Part shown: positions 1 through 11,800 of the stretch, in pieces
Layout: every line of letters begins with the position of its first letter
Position numbering within the stretch: position 1 is the first letter of the stretch
Assembly: GCA_022264855.1 (NCBI GenBank)
Contig: JABYQU010000028.1
Coordinates: forward strand, 248,001-312,000
From: Lenzites betulinus
Lineage: Eukaryota; Basidiomycota; Agaricomycetes; Polyporales; Polyporaceae
Direction: 5' to 3'
Length of the DNA stretch: 64,000 nucleotides
Program-made: the position numbers and the translations under genes
Notes under the pieces: model-generated
Databases searched by the model: none
What the model saw: the letters and a program-made list of their open reading frames with translations, nothing else
Told to the model about the DNA's origin: nothing

Positions 1-14
1 CGAGCACAGACGCA

Positions 15-245
15 CTAGAAGAGGACTTTTTCCATTCGCCTCTGCTCATCGGGATCGGTAACCAGGCCGTCGGCGAGGGCGTCTTTGTACATCCCCTTTG
101 TCTGCAGATAGAGAGCGCCTAGCCCATTCAGCCTTACCAAAGGCGAGCCAGAGTGTAGCCACTCCAGTAGATAATGACAAAGGCCTGCTAGGAGACTAAT
201 AGCAGCGGCAATGGCGCCCCAGAGATTCCACGGCAAGTCGGACAT
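15..245 (-). CDS. Small membrane protein, start of gene at window edge (possibly partial)
   Basis: An open frame of 76 codons starts at ATG 245 and reads towards the left edge. The N-terminus (DLPWNLWGAIAAAISLLAGL) contains a hydrophobic segment at about residues 5-27 that can span a membrane. A charged helical stretch ending DPDEQRRMEKVLF follows. A GTAAGG...CTGCAG segment inside the frame is a multiple of three and could be a very short intron. The stop lies within 20 bases of the window edge, so a splice there would extend the protein outside the window. I do not recognise the family; the membrane segment is the only functional hint. Confidence 0.4.
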   Translation of the reverse strand: MSDLPWNLWGAIAAAISLLAGLCHYLLEWLHSGSPLVRLNGLGALYLQTKGMYKDALADGLVTDPDEQRRMEKVLF

Positions 246-689
246 CGTGCACGCCGTGTTACAGATCTAGCTGAGCGAATGTGAGGGAGTTGATGGGCTG
301 ACGAGCGTTGTGATCAGGATAGGGTTTAAATGTTTGCTACGCCAGCTTCATGAGTGTGTACTGTGGCAGATGACCTGTATGTGGAACGTGGGACATGCGT
401 GTTTTCGATGTTGGCGGAGAGGAAGCAGTCGTGGTAACAGCATGTAACGGGAGTAGATAGTTCCAAGGGCTGTATCCGAGTCATTTTCACGATCTCAGAT
501 TATGCTGGAATATGATAAGTCCTGGTGTCAGGACATCATGGAAGCGACGAGAACCTGGCAAAGACATTCAAAAGATCGCCGATTCCAACTTACCAAGTTA
601 CCCTTTTTGGACCAACTCCACGTGTTGGCTTTAGTTGACGCTGCACATGCTGTGCGGATGATGCCTGCCTCCGCACTCACCTCTAACTC
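246..689. other. Intergenic, divergent promoters
   Basis: This gap separates the minus-strand membrane-protein start from the first kinase. It presumably holds both promoters. I see no further gene; the short frame at 502-729 has no family features. Confidence 0.4.
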
Positions 690-2043
690 ATGTCTGCACC
701 GCCTAGGCAAACGCATCACAGAATTCTGACCCAGATCTCTATAGACCATTACGAAAAAGCGACTCGCGAAGGCCTGTTCGATCTCACATCTGGAGAAGAA
801 CGCTGGAGAGACCGTCACATTTTCCTTGAGGAACATGGCTATCTCATGAGGCCGCGATACCTGCCGGGCTGGAAGCCATCGTGGATAAATACAAACTATG
901 ACCCGTTCTACTGTGAGGATTACGTCACGCTACTGGTAGGGATATCTCTATGCGACTACTTTCATACGCATCAGATGTTGACAAATTCATTCACCGGGTA
1001 CTCTCACTACAGCACCACCGTGTCATTGATGCAACACGAGCGTCAGACCACGCAATGGTCGCTATTAAGTCGAAAATTCCCAGACAATCCCCGGAGCTTC
1101 AAATTGGCCAGTTTCTAGCTTCCATCAAAGACCCTCGAAATCACAGTGTACCGGTCTACGAAATCCTTACAGACCCCCTCGACACCGCGCAAGCATTACT
1201 GGTCATGCCCTATCTCCGTCCCTGCAATGATCCTGCGTTCTCCGCTATTGGAGAAATTGTAGAATTCGTCGACCAGACGATCGAGGTTAGCATACTTTTT
1301 GCGCCGAGTCTACTCTTGCAAGCCTCATATACTATGCAGGGACTAGTGTTCATGCATGATCATAACGTCGCCCATCGGTATGCAATTTAATCAGCAGAAC
1401 ATAAGCCCCCCGGACGATAACTTCAGCAGCGACATAGCTTACGAGAACGTTATGATGGACGCCAGAGCCCTATACCCCAACGGCCATCATCCAGCGCGAT
1501 TGAACTTCAATCCTGATGCGCAAACACATGCAGTACCGCTTCCTCGTGCTGGCCGTAATATACGCTACTTTTACGTCGACTTCGGACTGTCCTTGCGCTT
1601 CCAGCCGGGATCCTCTACGCTCGCGTCAGGAAACGTCGGGAGGGCGCATGTCCCAGAAGTCATGTCGAATGAGACGCCGTACGATGCACTCAAAACCGAT
1701 ATCTTCGCTTTGGGCGAGTTGTACTCGGAGGAGTATGCGAAGGTCAGTACTGTACACGCACGGGCCATCAGTCTTTGCTAATGTATCTGCACAGTATACC
1801 AACATCGAGTTCCTCCTTCCCCTGATTACGTCGATGATGCAGAAATCGCCGGAGCGCAGACCTACAGCGGTCCAAGTATCGCGGGAATGGCAGAACATCC
1901 GTGCAGCGCTCGACGACGCGCTTCTGCGCTGGCGCCTGGTACCGAAGAAGGAGCAGCCGCTCGAACGAGTGGTCAACGACACTGTCGCGGTCGCTTGGGA
2001 AGGCGTATACCGCTTGAAGAAGATGGTCAGTCCAGAAAGCTGA
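690..2043 (+). CDS. Protein kinase-like protein, type A, copy 1
   Basis: Exons 690-935, 1013-1285, 1340-1377, 1430-1742 and 1795-2043 give 372 residues with every junction in phase and GT-AG ends. Kinase landmarks are visible: the VAIK lysine, a possible alpha-C glutamate (PELQIGQFL), the catalytic loop HRDIAYEN split by an intron between R and D, DFG in YFYVDFGLS, and VPEV at the APE position. No glycine-rich loop is visible before VAIK, so the N-lobe is short. The third exon has only 38 nt (GLVFMHDHNVAHR) and recurs with the same length in three paralogues of this window. It is closest to the kinase at 62495-63827; both share a C-terminal block ending VVNDTVAVAWEGVYRLKK. These short kinases are expanded in Agaricomycetes. 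The substrate is unknown. Confidence 0.85.
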
Positions 2044-3460
2044 GTACGCCCGGTGAGTAGATCCGAACGTGCGCCTGGGTCGCAGACGTGACTTGCTGAT
2101 TGTATGGCTTCAAGTCGCCTCTATGCTGCCTCAATTGCTGTTCGCTCTGCATGTATACATTCCGCTATCGCTTGCACACTGCTTCCGGTCTATACCTTCG
2201 CGCCCCCGTTTACCAACTAACTTATCGATATGTCATGTACTTGCACTTCGTAAGGTGAGTCACGTCGTAGATCCACAGCAGTATCGTCACTGACATTATG
2301 CGCAGAAGAAACGATACATGCTCGATGATAAATTGTATCTCGACGATATATAAGCTCACACGCCGAATGCATAATGCATGTTCGTGCGTCATATGCGACC
2401 GGCTCATTTGGTATGCGCATCGCCTCAAACGGGCCTACAACGCGTTCTGATGAATACTTCATTCCACAGATCCGGAAGCGAAAAGATCTATAGACGATAT
2501 GTTATATTCGTCGCCGGCAGCGTCTGCACCGATCGTTCGTCGGAGGCACGACTATCTCTCGTGCCGCGTCATCCTGTCTCCTGCTGCAGTGTACCGCTTC
2601 CGTTAGTACCGACGGTGTGGATTTCTCATGTTTTCGCCGTGGCGAGGCGATGACTCGCCAGCCTGTCCTAACCGAGAGACGTGCCTTGAGGGAAAGCGGC
2701 CCGATTCCTACTGATGTTATCCCCGCATTATCGTACCGCCAGCCTCCAGGTATCGTCGAAGACGTTCCGACTACCCCGTCACATCGATATGCTAAAGTGG
2801 CCCTGACAACTTCTTTCTCCAAGGCGTGTATTGAATTCCAACGTAGGCGGTACTCCACCTATCAGTATTCCATGCCGAATATTCTCGGGCGCGCAAACTG
2901 CAGAGTTCTCAAGCTTCACCGCCCTTGGGCGAGCCGACGTGATACAAATATCAACATGCCCTCCTATGGAAACTGGAGAGGCTTCGCGGGTCTGATGGGT
3001 GCGTACGGGACCACCACGCGCATTCCAGGAGGTGAGTAGTACGGGATTCCGCGCGGCGCGTGTCAGCTGTCTTCTATTAGTGCCGAGACGACGCACGCAC
3101 GCGCGTAGGTTGGCCGACCGCAACGGCCGCCGCCGTGAGTTCGCTATTGACGAGCCCCACACTCAGTACTCAATTATCAATCTTTTGTTTCTCGCGGCCG
3201 CAATACCGGCCAAACATGCTCGACGTGGAGGACAATAAGTACAGGGTAACTATGATGTGTGGGAATTCGAAGCAAAGACCTCTCCCTGTGTGTTCAAATA
3301 TGCCGCGCCGCTCTAAGGTCCTTCGGGTGATAGCGTTGGTGACTACTGCCACAACACGACCGAAGTTACTGATCTTCTTTCTAGTCATTTGCCGGTCAGT
3401 ATTGATGCGCTTAATTCCTTTCTAGTTAGCTCAAGTGCGGCGGCCTAACACGCGACGTAG
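2044..3460. other. Intergenic, no convincing gene
   Basis: There is 1.4 kb between the two kinases. A 140-codon open frame at 2617-3039 ends near a GTGAGT donor but shows no domain, and several antisense frames overlap it. It may contain a degraded gene; nothing here can be named. Confidence 0.3.
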
Positions 3461-5072
3461 ATGGTTGACCGAAGTAAACTCCCTCGCGACGCTTTCATAA
3501 CCAACCCGAAGGTGCAGCAGGGATATGACGAAATGACCCGAAAGGGCTCTTATAAGCTGACGGAATTTGAGAGAGAGTGGAGGGACAAGCAGCCTCATCT
3601 CCTGGTGCGGGGATACTGTAAAGATCAGACCATAGCGGCGCGTCACAGGTCACAGAGACCTCCGCCTCGCCGCTATTTGGCCCTCGGTCACTGGTCACCG
3701 AGGCCGCCGCCGCTTGTGACGGGGCTACCGTACACCGTAGCGCCGGCCGCCGCGTCAGCGGCGGCAGGAGGGAGTGTCACAACCGCCGCTCCGGACGGCG
3801 CCGTCACAAGTCACCAAAGACCTCGCCGCTCCGCCGCTCCGTATCCAGACGGTCACACTCAAACCCCCCGCCGCTAAGGTCTGATCTCTACAGTATACTC
3901 TTCGGCCACGCTACGCACGGAACTGGCAACCCTCGTGGGCCGGTACAAACATAGATCCGTTCTATTGCGAAGATTCAATCAATTTGGAGGTAAGCGATTA
4001 CATCTTGCTCCTTGTGAAAGACGATGCGCTTAAATAGGTCTTCATTGCAGACAATGTGTGTCATCGACGCTAAATCCCCCCGAGGAGACTTAGTTGCGAT
4101 CAAACACTTCGCAAACAAGGGTCAGGAGATTGAAATCGCGCAGTTCCTCACCTCAATCAAGCACCCACACAACCACTGCGTCCCCGTCATTGACCTCTTT
4201 CCTGATCCCGACGATGCCAACTGGTTCTTCATAGTCATGCCGTACCTTAGGCCCTTCAACGACCCTGAATTTGAACTCATTGGGGAAGTCGTCGAATTTA
4301 TTCGACAAGCACTCGAGGTGCGCCCTCACGAAACGTTCTCGTATCGTATTAATAGATATGATACTCTCAGGGACTGGCATTTCTTCACTCTCATTCTATC
4401 GCTCACAGGTAGGGCTGTGGGTCCTTACGTTTCTGGTCATTATTTTTACCCGCGACGACAGAGATATCTCTATACTCAACATTATGATGGACGGACGTCC
4501 GTTATACCCCCAAGGTCACCATCCTGCTAGGATCGACTACTCCACCGACGGAATCAATGTTCTGACACCTCTGCGCCGGATCGACCACCGAATTGGATAC
4601 TTCTACATTGATTTCGGCCTTTCGGTTCGGTTTTCCCCGGGCGCATCTCCGCTTGTCCTGGGATATATTGGCCGCGGCTCAGAGGTGCCTGAAATTTCAG
4701 CGACGGTGCCTTGGGACGCATACAAGGGCGATGTGTGTGCTCTCGGTAATCTGTTCAATAAAGAGTTTCTGCAGGTATGTGTTTTCTTTGTCGCCGTCTG
4801 TGAACATGATTTGAAAGGCATGCTCGCAGAAATACCGTGATACAGACTTCATCAAACCTCTCGTGGATTGCATGAGACAACGCGAGCCTCAATCGCGACC
4901 CGCGGCGAACGAACTGGTGACTATGTTCCAACAACTGTGCAAGCTAGAAAGCCCGTCCAAGCTCCGATGGCGGCTGAGCCCGAGAACCGAATCCATCCCC
5001 GAGCGACTGCTTATGGACGTGGTCACCGCGGCACGAGACGGAATAAGGGACATACAGCGGTTCGTTAGTTGA
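3461..5072 (+). CDS. Protein kinase-like protein, type B, copy 1, interrupted by a MITE
   Basis: Exons that keep frame are 3461-3604, 3894-3989, 4051-4317, 4371-4408, 4462-4774 and 4830-5072 (366 residues). Landmarks are VAIK, EIEIAQFL, HRDISILN split between R and D, DFG in YFYIDFGLS, and VPEIS. The closest relative is the kinase at 60845-62100; exons 3, 4 and 5 have identical lengths (267, 38 and 313 nt). The coding sequence is broken between 'RGY' and 'TLRPRY' by a 278-bp element at 3616-3893. The 5' end of that intron is uncertain. A donor at 3605 with the acceptor at the element's last base is in frame but drops VRG. A donor inside the element (3618) would shift the frame. The gene may therefore be active or a pseudogene. 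Confidence 0.7.
3616..3893. mobile_element. 278-bp MITE with TA target duplication inside kinase B
   Basis: The ends form 25-bp terminal inverted repeats with two mismatches: 3616-3640 starts CTGTAAAGATCAGACC, and the reverse complement of 3869-3893 starts CTGTAGAGATCAGACC. The dinucleotide TA flanks both sides (3614-3615 and 3894-3895). Removing the element plus one TA restores the conserved kinase reading frame GYTLRPRY, which proves insertion into an intact gene. The interior is very GC-rich with repeated GTCAC motifs and no coding capacity. A TA duplication fits a Tc1/mariner-like non-autonomous element. The left end contains GTAAAG and the right end TACAG, so the element carries intron-like borders. 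Confidence 0.85.
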
Positions 5073-5946
5073 ACGTGGCGAAACTGTTTGTGACCCTCTC
5101 CTCCACATCTCTCTTATTCGTCCATCGCTGACACGAGGTACTGTTAGCTCCATGCTCGCGCTGCCCTGCTACACACGCTTCTGCTCCTGGCTCCACCTCG
5201 AAGTCCTGGCCTTATGCTATGCGAGCTCGCTACAATTCAGAGGATTGTCAGTGCATCGATTCGTGCGTGGTGTCTCCCTCTTCCTGCCCGAAGGACAAAT
5301 GAAGAAGAAAATGACGGGAACGCAGTAACGCTGTACTGTGGAGAGCCCTCCACAGATGAAATGTCCGGCTACCTAGTGGGTCCGTCCCTTACACTATTCA
5401 GTGTTCTCCGTCTCACCGTCCTGTATACTCCAATTGTAGCCAGCCGACATAGGTCGACGTCCCAAGTACTGCGTGCTTGCTAGCACTCTATCTCGTGTTG
5501 GCGCCCGTCCGCGCTGTATGGTTAAACTGACCACTGCATCGGGAGAGCCTTGCGTAGAATCGGTACATGAGCTAACCTCGACCAAATAAAGCTTTGGATA
5601 CGTGAAGTGCACACGTACGTGGTCGCTGTGCGAAGGAGAAGTGAGCACATCTTGCTCTTGGTCTTACAAAATGACATCTTTCAGGAGAGTCTGCGTCGTT
5701 CAACACCTGTTTGAACGACTCGCCCATCGATAGTCAGGAAGCTTACGAATCCGAACGGCGTATACCTACTCTGACATGTTAAATGGCGTAAATTATGATC
5801 AAAGTGATACAGTACTAGTGAGTGAATACGAAGGTAAATATAGTACTGGGGTCGTTGAAGTGAGCACTGGGTAATAATGATAGGTAGCACAGAAATGAGG
5901 ATACAAATGGTTGGTTGAAAGTCCGTAAAAGAACCTCGCTATATGT
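5073..5946. other. Intergenic with one diverged dispersed repeat
   Basis: No gene recognised. Positions 5525-5585 resemble 25079-25139 (shared blocks CTGACCACTGCATCGGGAG and CTCGACCA), a diverged repeat of unknown origin. Confidence 0.4.
5525..5585 (+). repeat. Dispersed repeat, copy 1
   Basis: It shares an almost identical first 20 bases, and then interrupted matches (GCTTGCG, GGTACRTGAGCT, CTCGACCA), with 25079-25139 on the same strand. No terminal repeats or coding potential are visible, so the type is unknown. Confidence 0.5.
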
Positions 5947-6501
5947 CTACGCGGTGCCGCGCAGTTGTGCGTTATCGTCCTCCGCGTCCATCGTAGACCC
6001 TGGTCGCGAGCTCCCCGTGTGCTCGTTGTCAGAGTCACGATCGTGGTCCGCCGCCGCGTCCTCCAACTCCTCCGTCGGCGGGGCCAAAGTCTCGGCCGGG
6101 GCAGCAGCAGCATCCGCAAACGGGTGCACCCAATCGTCTGCGCTCGACGCCGAGTACATATTGCTCCTCCGCGACACGCGAGCAGACATCCGCGGCTGCG
6201 ACGTGATCAGAGGCGAGGCGTAACCCGCGGGTGAGGGCAGAGCGAAGAGCTGCGCGCCCGCGTGGCCATGGCCGGGAGTGGTGAGCGCGCTCAAGGCTAC
6301 GTCCTCGGAGGGAATGGACGAGCCGCCATGCCCGTGTCCGCCTGTGGTGGTGGGGGTGACAAGGCGCGCGAGTTCCGTGGAAGAGGGGATGACAACGTGG
6401 ATCGACTGGGAGCGGGCCGACGAGCCGCGCGGGGTGGATACGGAGGATACCGGAGCGTTGTGAGTCTGAGGGACCTGGCTGGAGGAGGAGGCGGTCGACA
6501 T
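5947..6501 (-). CDS. Low-complexity hypothetical protein
   Basis: A single uninterrupted frame of 184 residues starts MSTASSSSQVPQ. It is rich in Ser, Thr, Pro, Ala and Gly, with two GHGH patches (about residues 55 and 77) and an acidic tail containing DHDRDSDNEH and DAEDDN. It has no signal peptide and no membrane segment. A TATA-like sequence (GATATAAG on the minus strand, about 6620-6627) lies about 120 bp upstream. I do not recognise the family. The composition suggests a mostly disordered protein. It could be an incidental GC-rich frame, although codon bias and the upstream TATA argue for a gene. Confidence 0.45.
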   Translation of the reverse strand: MSTASSSSQVPQTHNAPVSSVSTPRGSSARSQSIHVVIPSSTELARLVTPTTTGGHGHGGSSIPSEDVALSALTTPGHGHAGAQLFALPSPAGYASPLITSQPRMSARVSRRSNMYSASSADDWVHPFADAAAAPAETLAPPTEELEDAAADHDRDSDNEHTGSSRPGSTMDAEDDNAQLRGTA

Positions 6502-8647
6502 TGCTTGGCGGGGTGGGAGAAGTGGTCGAGTGGTGAGTGGTGAAGAAGGCTACGAGGAGCTTCGACTGTGACCGAGAGTGTGGATGTGAGTGAGGATCGC
6601 AACGGTGCACCCATCTCTACTTATATCGTATGTGTGTCTCCACACAGACTGTAACGTATCTGATTGTACGAGGAACTCCCATTTGACAGCCACAGCTTCG
6701 CGTGGGGTGTAACAGGACGTATCACGCTCGAACGACCGGGCGTTGCAAGCTGAAACGCGACGGCATAACGGATGGCGACGCCACCCCCGATTTGACGTTG
6801 CCCACCTTGCGGAGGGCCGGCGCGCCACGGCTTGTTGTGCCTGCCCTGCGCCCTGAAAAGAAGCTGGACAGCGAACAAAGTTGAGGGCGGGAGACAGACG
6901 GCATCGCGCGATGCACCGCCAGTGCCATCAAAGGTGTTTGGCAGTGCAAAGTACGGAGGAGCGCCGCGCTGTCTGTATGCCGTTGACTCCGTAGTAGATG
7001 GACGCCCATTTGCGGGCTTCGTTACATGTTGAGATTTGCACCGCCGGCCCTGTCAGCTTCTTGTTTTTATTGCGAGCTTTAAGATCTCGCACAGATCCGG
7101 GTTCTACCGCCCGCGTGGTAAATCACCGCTTCTTCATTGCGGACGCAATGCGCGTGTGGGTCGCCGGTGGGATATGACTTGTCGGCGTCTTCATCCAGGC
7201 CCTGACGAGTCGCAGCCTGGTTTTCGCAGCGCTAGCCGAGGCCGGCGGAGGACGCCGACGCGAGCCCTGACGTTAGAGGTGAACTGGCTGCATTATCTGT
7301 GAGAGGTTTGAGAGCATTTTCTGGCACCAAAGTTCGTGCCGAGGGGCTGGATGACCGCGATCCGCGGAAGTGCGAGAGCTCTCAGCAGAATGATTGTTGT
7401 GCGCCTGAGGCCTGGTCGTATGTTTGCTTTGTGTTTCCCTGATCAACATTGGAGTACTAGTCGATCCTGAGAACTGGAGACGTCAGCCGATGAATCTGCT
7501 TACATTCCGGCTTCTGAATTTGACTAGGATTGGCGGTGATGGCTCTGCGCAGCCTACCATACATATCAGTCTAATCAACTGTTGACGCGATCTCACAATG
7601 TACAACTCTCAAGCGACCGTACTGTTGAGCCGAAGGCTAAGAACTTGACCTAGAGGGGACGCGCTTGTGATGTGTTTCTTCGTCTCCACGTCCTACCAAC
7701 AACAATCGGCTGGATGCAGGCTACCCAGGCTACATGGCGGCACAATGAGCACCTGTTCCTGTGTAGGAAAGCAGGGATGTTCAGTGCCCGGGTACCACTA
7801 TGTCGAGTGAGGGATTGTACAGCTTCGAGAGGGACGACTCGATGATTAGAAGTAAGGGGATCTGATTCTTAGCGTTTTAGAGATATAGCATACCTCTTCA
7901 TTAGTCAACATGTAGACAAATGACGTGGAGGGGTACTGTGTAGCACAATCTCTGAGCGATGAGTCGAAACAAGAGAGATGGTATAATCCAGGTTGCTGTA
8001 ATTGTGCGGGCGTAGTGCATAAGTTATTAATTACTGGTATCAGTAAGTTAGTAAGTAATAGCTAGTGACCAGCGCTACAATACTAGGCTGCTGGCTTCGA
8101 CGTCCTTCGACATCTCCCACAAGTACTACCTTCAGCCCCTTCATGAATCCAAGCATCTCCATCCTTGAACTGTCTAATAGTGGATCCCCCGCTCGCACTA
8201 TTTGTATCTTGTTTGCTCTTGCACCTGCGTCTCTCTTGGAATGTGGCCGTTCAACGCACACTGGCTCCCATACCGTAGTCTCCGGATCTGTACCATCTAT
8301 CAAACAACGTCTCCTCGCCCACCTGGCTGATGTACTACACACCCCGCCACCTCTCCCGTAATATTTACTCTGGCTTTTCAACTTCTGGCGCACCATACGT
8401 GGTAATAAGATGCTTCTCGGACGCACATAGAAGAACCTGAGCCTCGTGCATCATGATCATGCCTCATGCCTCCAGCTGTACGTACACACGCACGGGCCTC
8501 CACGTATTGACAGCATTAGTAAGGCCCAGTATAAGCTGCGGGTGAACTCAGGCGGCAGTCTCAAGTTTGCGCACTACTTTCAGCTTCTTGAGTACTGTGC
8601 GGACAACTTGACATACGGTAAGTACGCTAAGCATCCTGCCGCAATCA
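6502..8647. other. Intergenic, left of the LINE
   Basis: There is 2.1 kb without a convincing gene. The frame at 8040-8426 (minus) is open for 128 codons but shows no domain. The last few hundred bases were upstream of the F-box gene before the LINE inserted, so they probably contain its original promoter. Confidence 0.4.
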
Positions 8648-8663
8648 CCATTGGACTTAACTG
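8648..8663. repeat. LINE target-site duplication, 3' side
   Basis: CCATTGGACTTAACTG occurs here and again, perfectly, at 22655-22670, directly abutting the two ends of the LINE. Confidence 0.95.
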
Positions 8664-8813
8664 TTTTTTTTTTTTTTTTTTTATGGTGTAACCTGGTATC
8701 TAGGCTCTATGGCCCTCCACCAGGCAAGACAGGTTATTGGGGAGTTGCACCCTCAGCACCGCGGGGGAAATGCTTTACGCACGCCGAAGGCAGTGTGGGA
8801 CTTCTCCAGGCCG

Positions 8814-11800
8814 TCACCCTGTGCGGTGTCGGTCACCATCCAGGAGCATACCCACTAAAACCCCCGCTGTACCTGTCCAATCGTCCGGTAGCGCCGCTTC
8901 GTCGAGTAAGGTACCTTTCCACGTGTTCAGCACTGTTTCCACCGGCAGGCGTCTAGCCTTCCACTGCTTCCTCGTTCTCTGCACATCCATATGCAGCCTC
9001 GCATTTATCGTCGCCACCCAGCGGCGCTGTAGTTCTCGGTTCGAGTGCGTCCTGCCCACTTCTTCACTCCATTCGATGACCCTCTCGCATCGCACTTTCC
9101 AGATGAGGTACGCCGTCTCTGACAGGATAATCTTCATCAGTCTCGTGCGCCCCGCCCTGATCTGCGTGTTGGCTTCTAGGCTCTCTAGGGAGGGGATGCC
9201 TAGTATCATGCCCAGGGATGGTGGGGGCATGGGGACTCCGGCCTTCTCTAGCAGTTCTCCCGCAAGATTCCACAGGTGGCCCTGTCCCGGGGCTTCACAG
9301 TCTAGGAGTATGTGTCCCATAGATTCCTCCACCCGGCAGTGTGTGCAGTATGCACGTTGTTCGTATCCGCGGATATTGTTCCAGAAGCCGCCCACTCGGT
9401 ACGCGTCATGCATGGCTTTCCAGAAGAAGCACGAGATCTTTACTGACATGTCCTTCCCCCATACATTGGCCCAGATTCTGCCTTTCGTGTGGTGTACTGC
9501 GAGGTCGTCGCCTAGGGCAGCCTGTATCATCTGGGCGTTAATTTCGGATCGTGTCCGGGGGGCTGTTACCGCTCCTTGTACGATGCGCCTGTATGCAAAC
9601 TTCTGTGTGAGGGTCGCGAGGCGGGCACCATCAATCAGGAAGGCACGCTCACGCTCGCTCACGGAGGGGAAGTCAGTGGGGGTTTTCTGGGATCCTTCCG
9701 CCGCAAGTCGGTCGGCGCCGTCGTTTCCGGGTACTCCTGAGTGTCCCTTAACCCACTTCAGGTATGTTGGCGCGCTTCTTCCTCGTAGCTTGGCCACTAA
9801 GGCCTTTAAGATGTCTGCGTTCGCCATCTCGGCCCAGCCTCGGTTCTCCCAGCCGCCCAGGTGTACCGTCAGACCTTTGTACAGGTACATGGAGTCCGTT
9901 GTGATCGTTAGAGGCGCAAAGTTCGGTACCGCCCCAGCTGCCAGCAGACATGCATACGCTTCCCCTGCTTGGTTCGATCTGCATTCCCCGGGTACTCGTT
10001 CTGCAATGTTCCTCGGGTCGTCCGGTCCGAACCAGACACCTGCCCCCGCCACCGCGGCCGCCGTTCCGTTCCCCATACATGAGCCGTCCGTGTACACTTC
10101 TACAGCCTCGTGTCTCAGCTGGAACTGCTGTGCAGGCCTTCTCGCTCGCGGCTTCGCGCAGATATTGGGTTGTGTGAAGACTCTAAACGCGTCACCGACC
10201 GGGACGTCTTGGGTCACCGACGGGTTGAAGGTCAGCGTACTGCGGTCCTCTGCGTTCACGCGATTCTCGTGTCTCTGCGTATGGGTCAGACTTAGGCCGT
10301 CGTCCCTTGTATTATTGGATGGTCTCCACTTCTCCTGTAGCCGTGCAAGCATTTGGGCCGCGGCCCTTGCGCATCGTGCGGGGTTGTCGCATCCAAGGTT
10401 TGTCCTGTCATGCTCGCACTGCATGCATTCACATCCCGCCCTCTCTAGGTGTATGTCGGTGCCCGTGGGTTTCCGTTCCACAGCTAGGCAGTCTGCCACC
10501 GTCGTGACTCCGTGGTTGTGCCTCAGGCATTTTGCGGATTTGGAGTTCGCAGCACCTCGGGTGTGGGTCAGTGCGAAGTGGTACCACACCGGCAACGCGG
10601 CGGCCAGTTTGTCAGACGGGTTTTGCGAATCCATCCTTACTCCATATCGCTTTGCAGCTCTGATCATTCGCGAGAGGTCTCGGGGGAGGCCAGAGGGCGA
10701 AGTGGTGTTGGCCTCCCATGTTTGTAGGAAGGTGTTGATCCTTGCCACGGGTTCCACCCTCCTCTCGGTTGCCATGATTGCTCTTGCGATGAGGGAGTCC
10801 GCTATGAAGGCCCATCTCGGGCGGGCTGGCGAAATATCCAGGTATGACTTAAGCCACATCAGGTCTATAGCCTCGTTCCGTGCTTTGAGGTTCAGGGTCT
10901 TCAGGCCACCTTCACTCAGGTCTCTCTCAGTCGTCGAGCTCGCTACCGCCGCCCCGGCGCCGTTCCACAGGAATTCCGCCGCAAGTTTTGTGAGGCTCTT
11001 TTCTACGTCGCGCGGCATGCCCTGCACTCTTGCCAGGTATTGTGTGCGACTCCCTAGTTCTAGGTTTATTATCACTTGTTTACCTTTGAGGGTTGGCTTT
11101 CTTCGGTTCCACCTCTCTAGGTTCGTCCTCACGGTATCGATGATTCTTCCCCATGGGGTCGAGTCATCCATGCCTGGTCCTACCCACGCCCCAAGCATCC
11201 TTGTGCCTTCGCCTTCCCCGAGGATCTTGACACCGTTTGGCAGCCTGTTGCCGTCGTTGCCCAGCATCCTGGTCAGTCTGAGTCGGTTCCTGTACTCCTT
11301 GGGACCGACCGGGATAATCACCGTTTTAGGTTCGTTAAACTTAGCCTTTGCGCCCTCACACCACTCCTCCAGGACGTTTGTCATATCCTCGTATTCATCT
11401 TCGGACCGGAGGAAGACCGTTGTGTCATCTGCGAACATTGTTGCGACTAGCCTTTCCTCCAGGCCCGGCACTTTGAACCCTCTCAGATTCGACGCCCGCA
11501 GGGCGTTCGCTAGCGGTTCAATCGCCAGGTTGAAGAGGAGGCAGGACAACGGGTCTCCCTGCCTCACCCCTCTTGTTATGCGGAAGGGGTCGCTTTGCAC
11601 CCCGTTTATCATGACTACGCTCTGCGCTCGCGCGTATAACGACATGACTGTGTTTATGAAGCGGGCGGGGAAATTCATTTTCCTCAGGACTTCTTTAAGG
11701 TACCTATGGTCTATTTTGTCATATGCCTTCTCCTGGTCTAGAGCGACTATTGCTCCCTCCATAGATTCTGCTTCTGCGTACGCCATCACCAACCTTGTGA

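Noticed and set aside
2617..3039. A possible gene between kinases A and B
   Set aside because: It is open for 140 codons but has no recognisable motif, and no downstream exon extends it convincingly.
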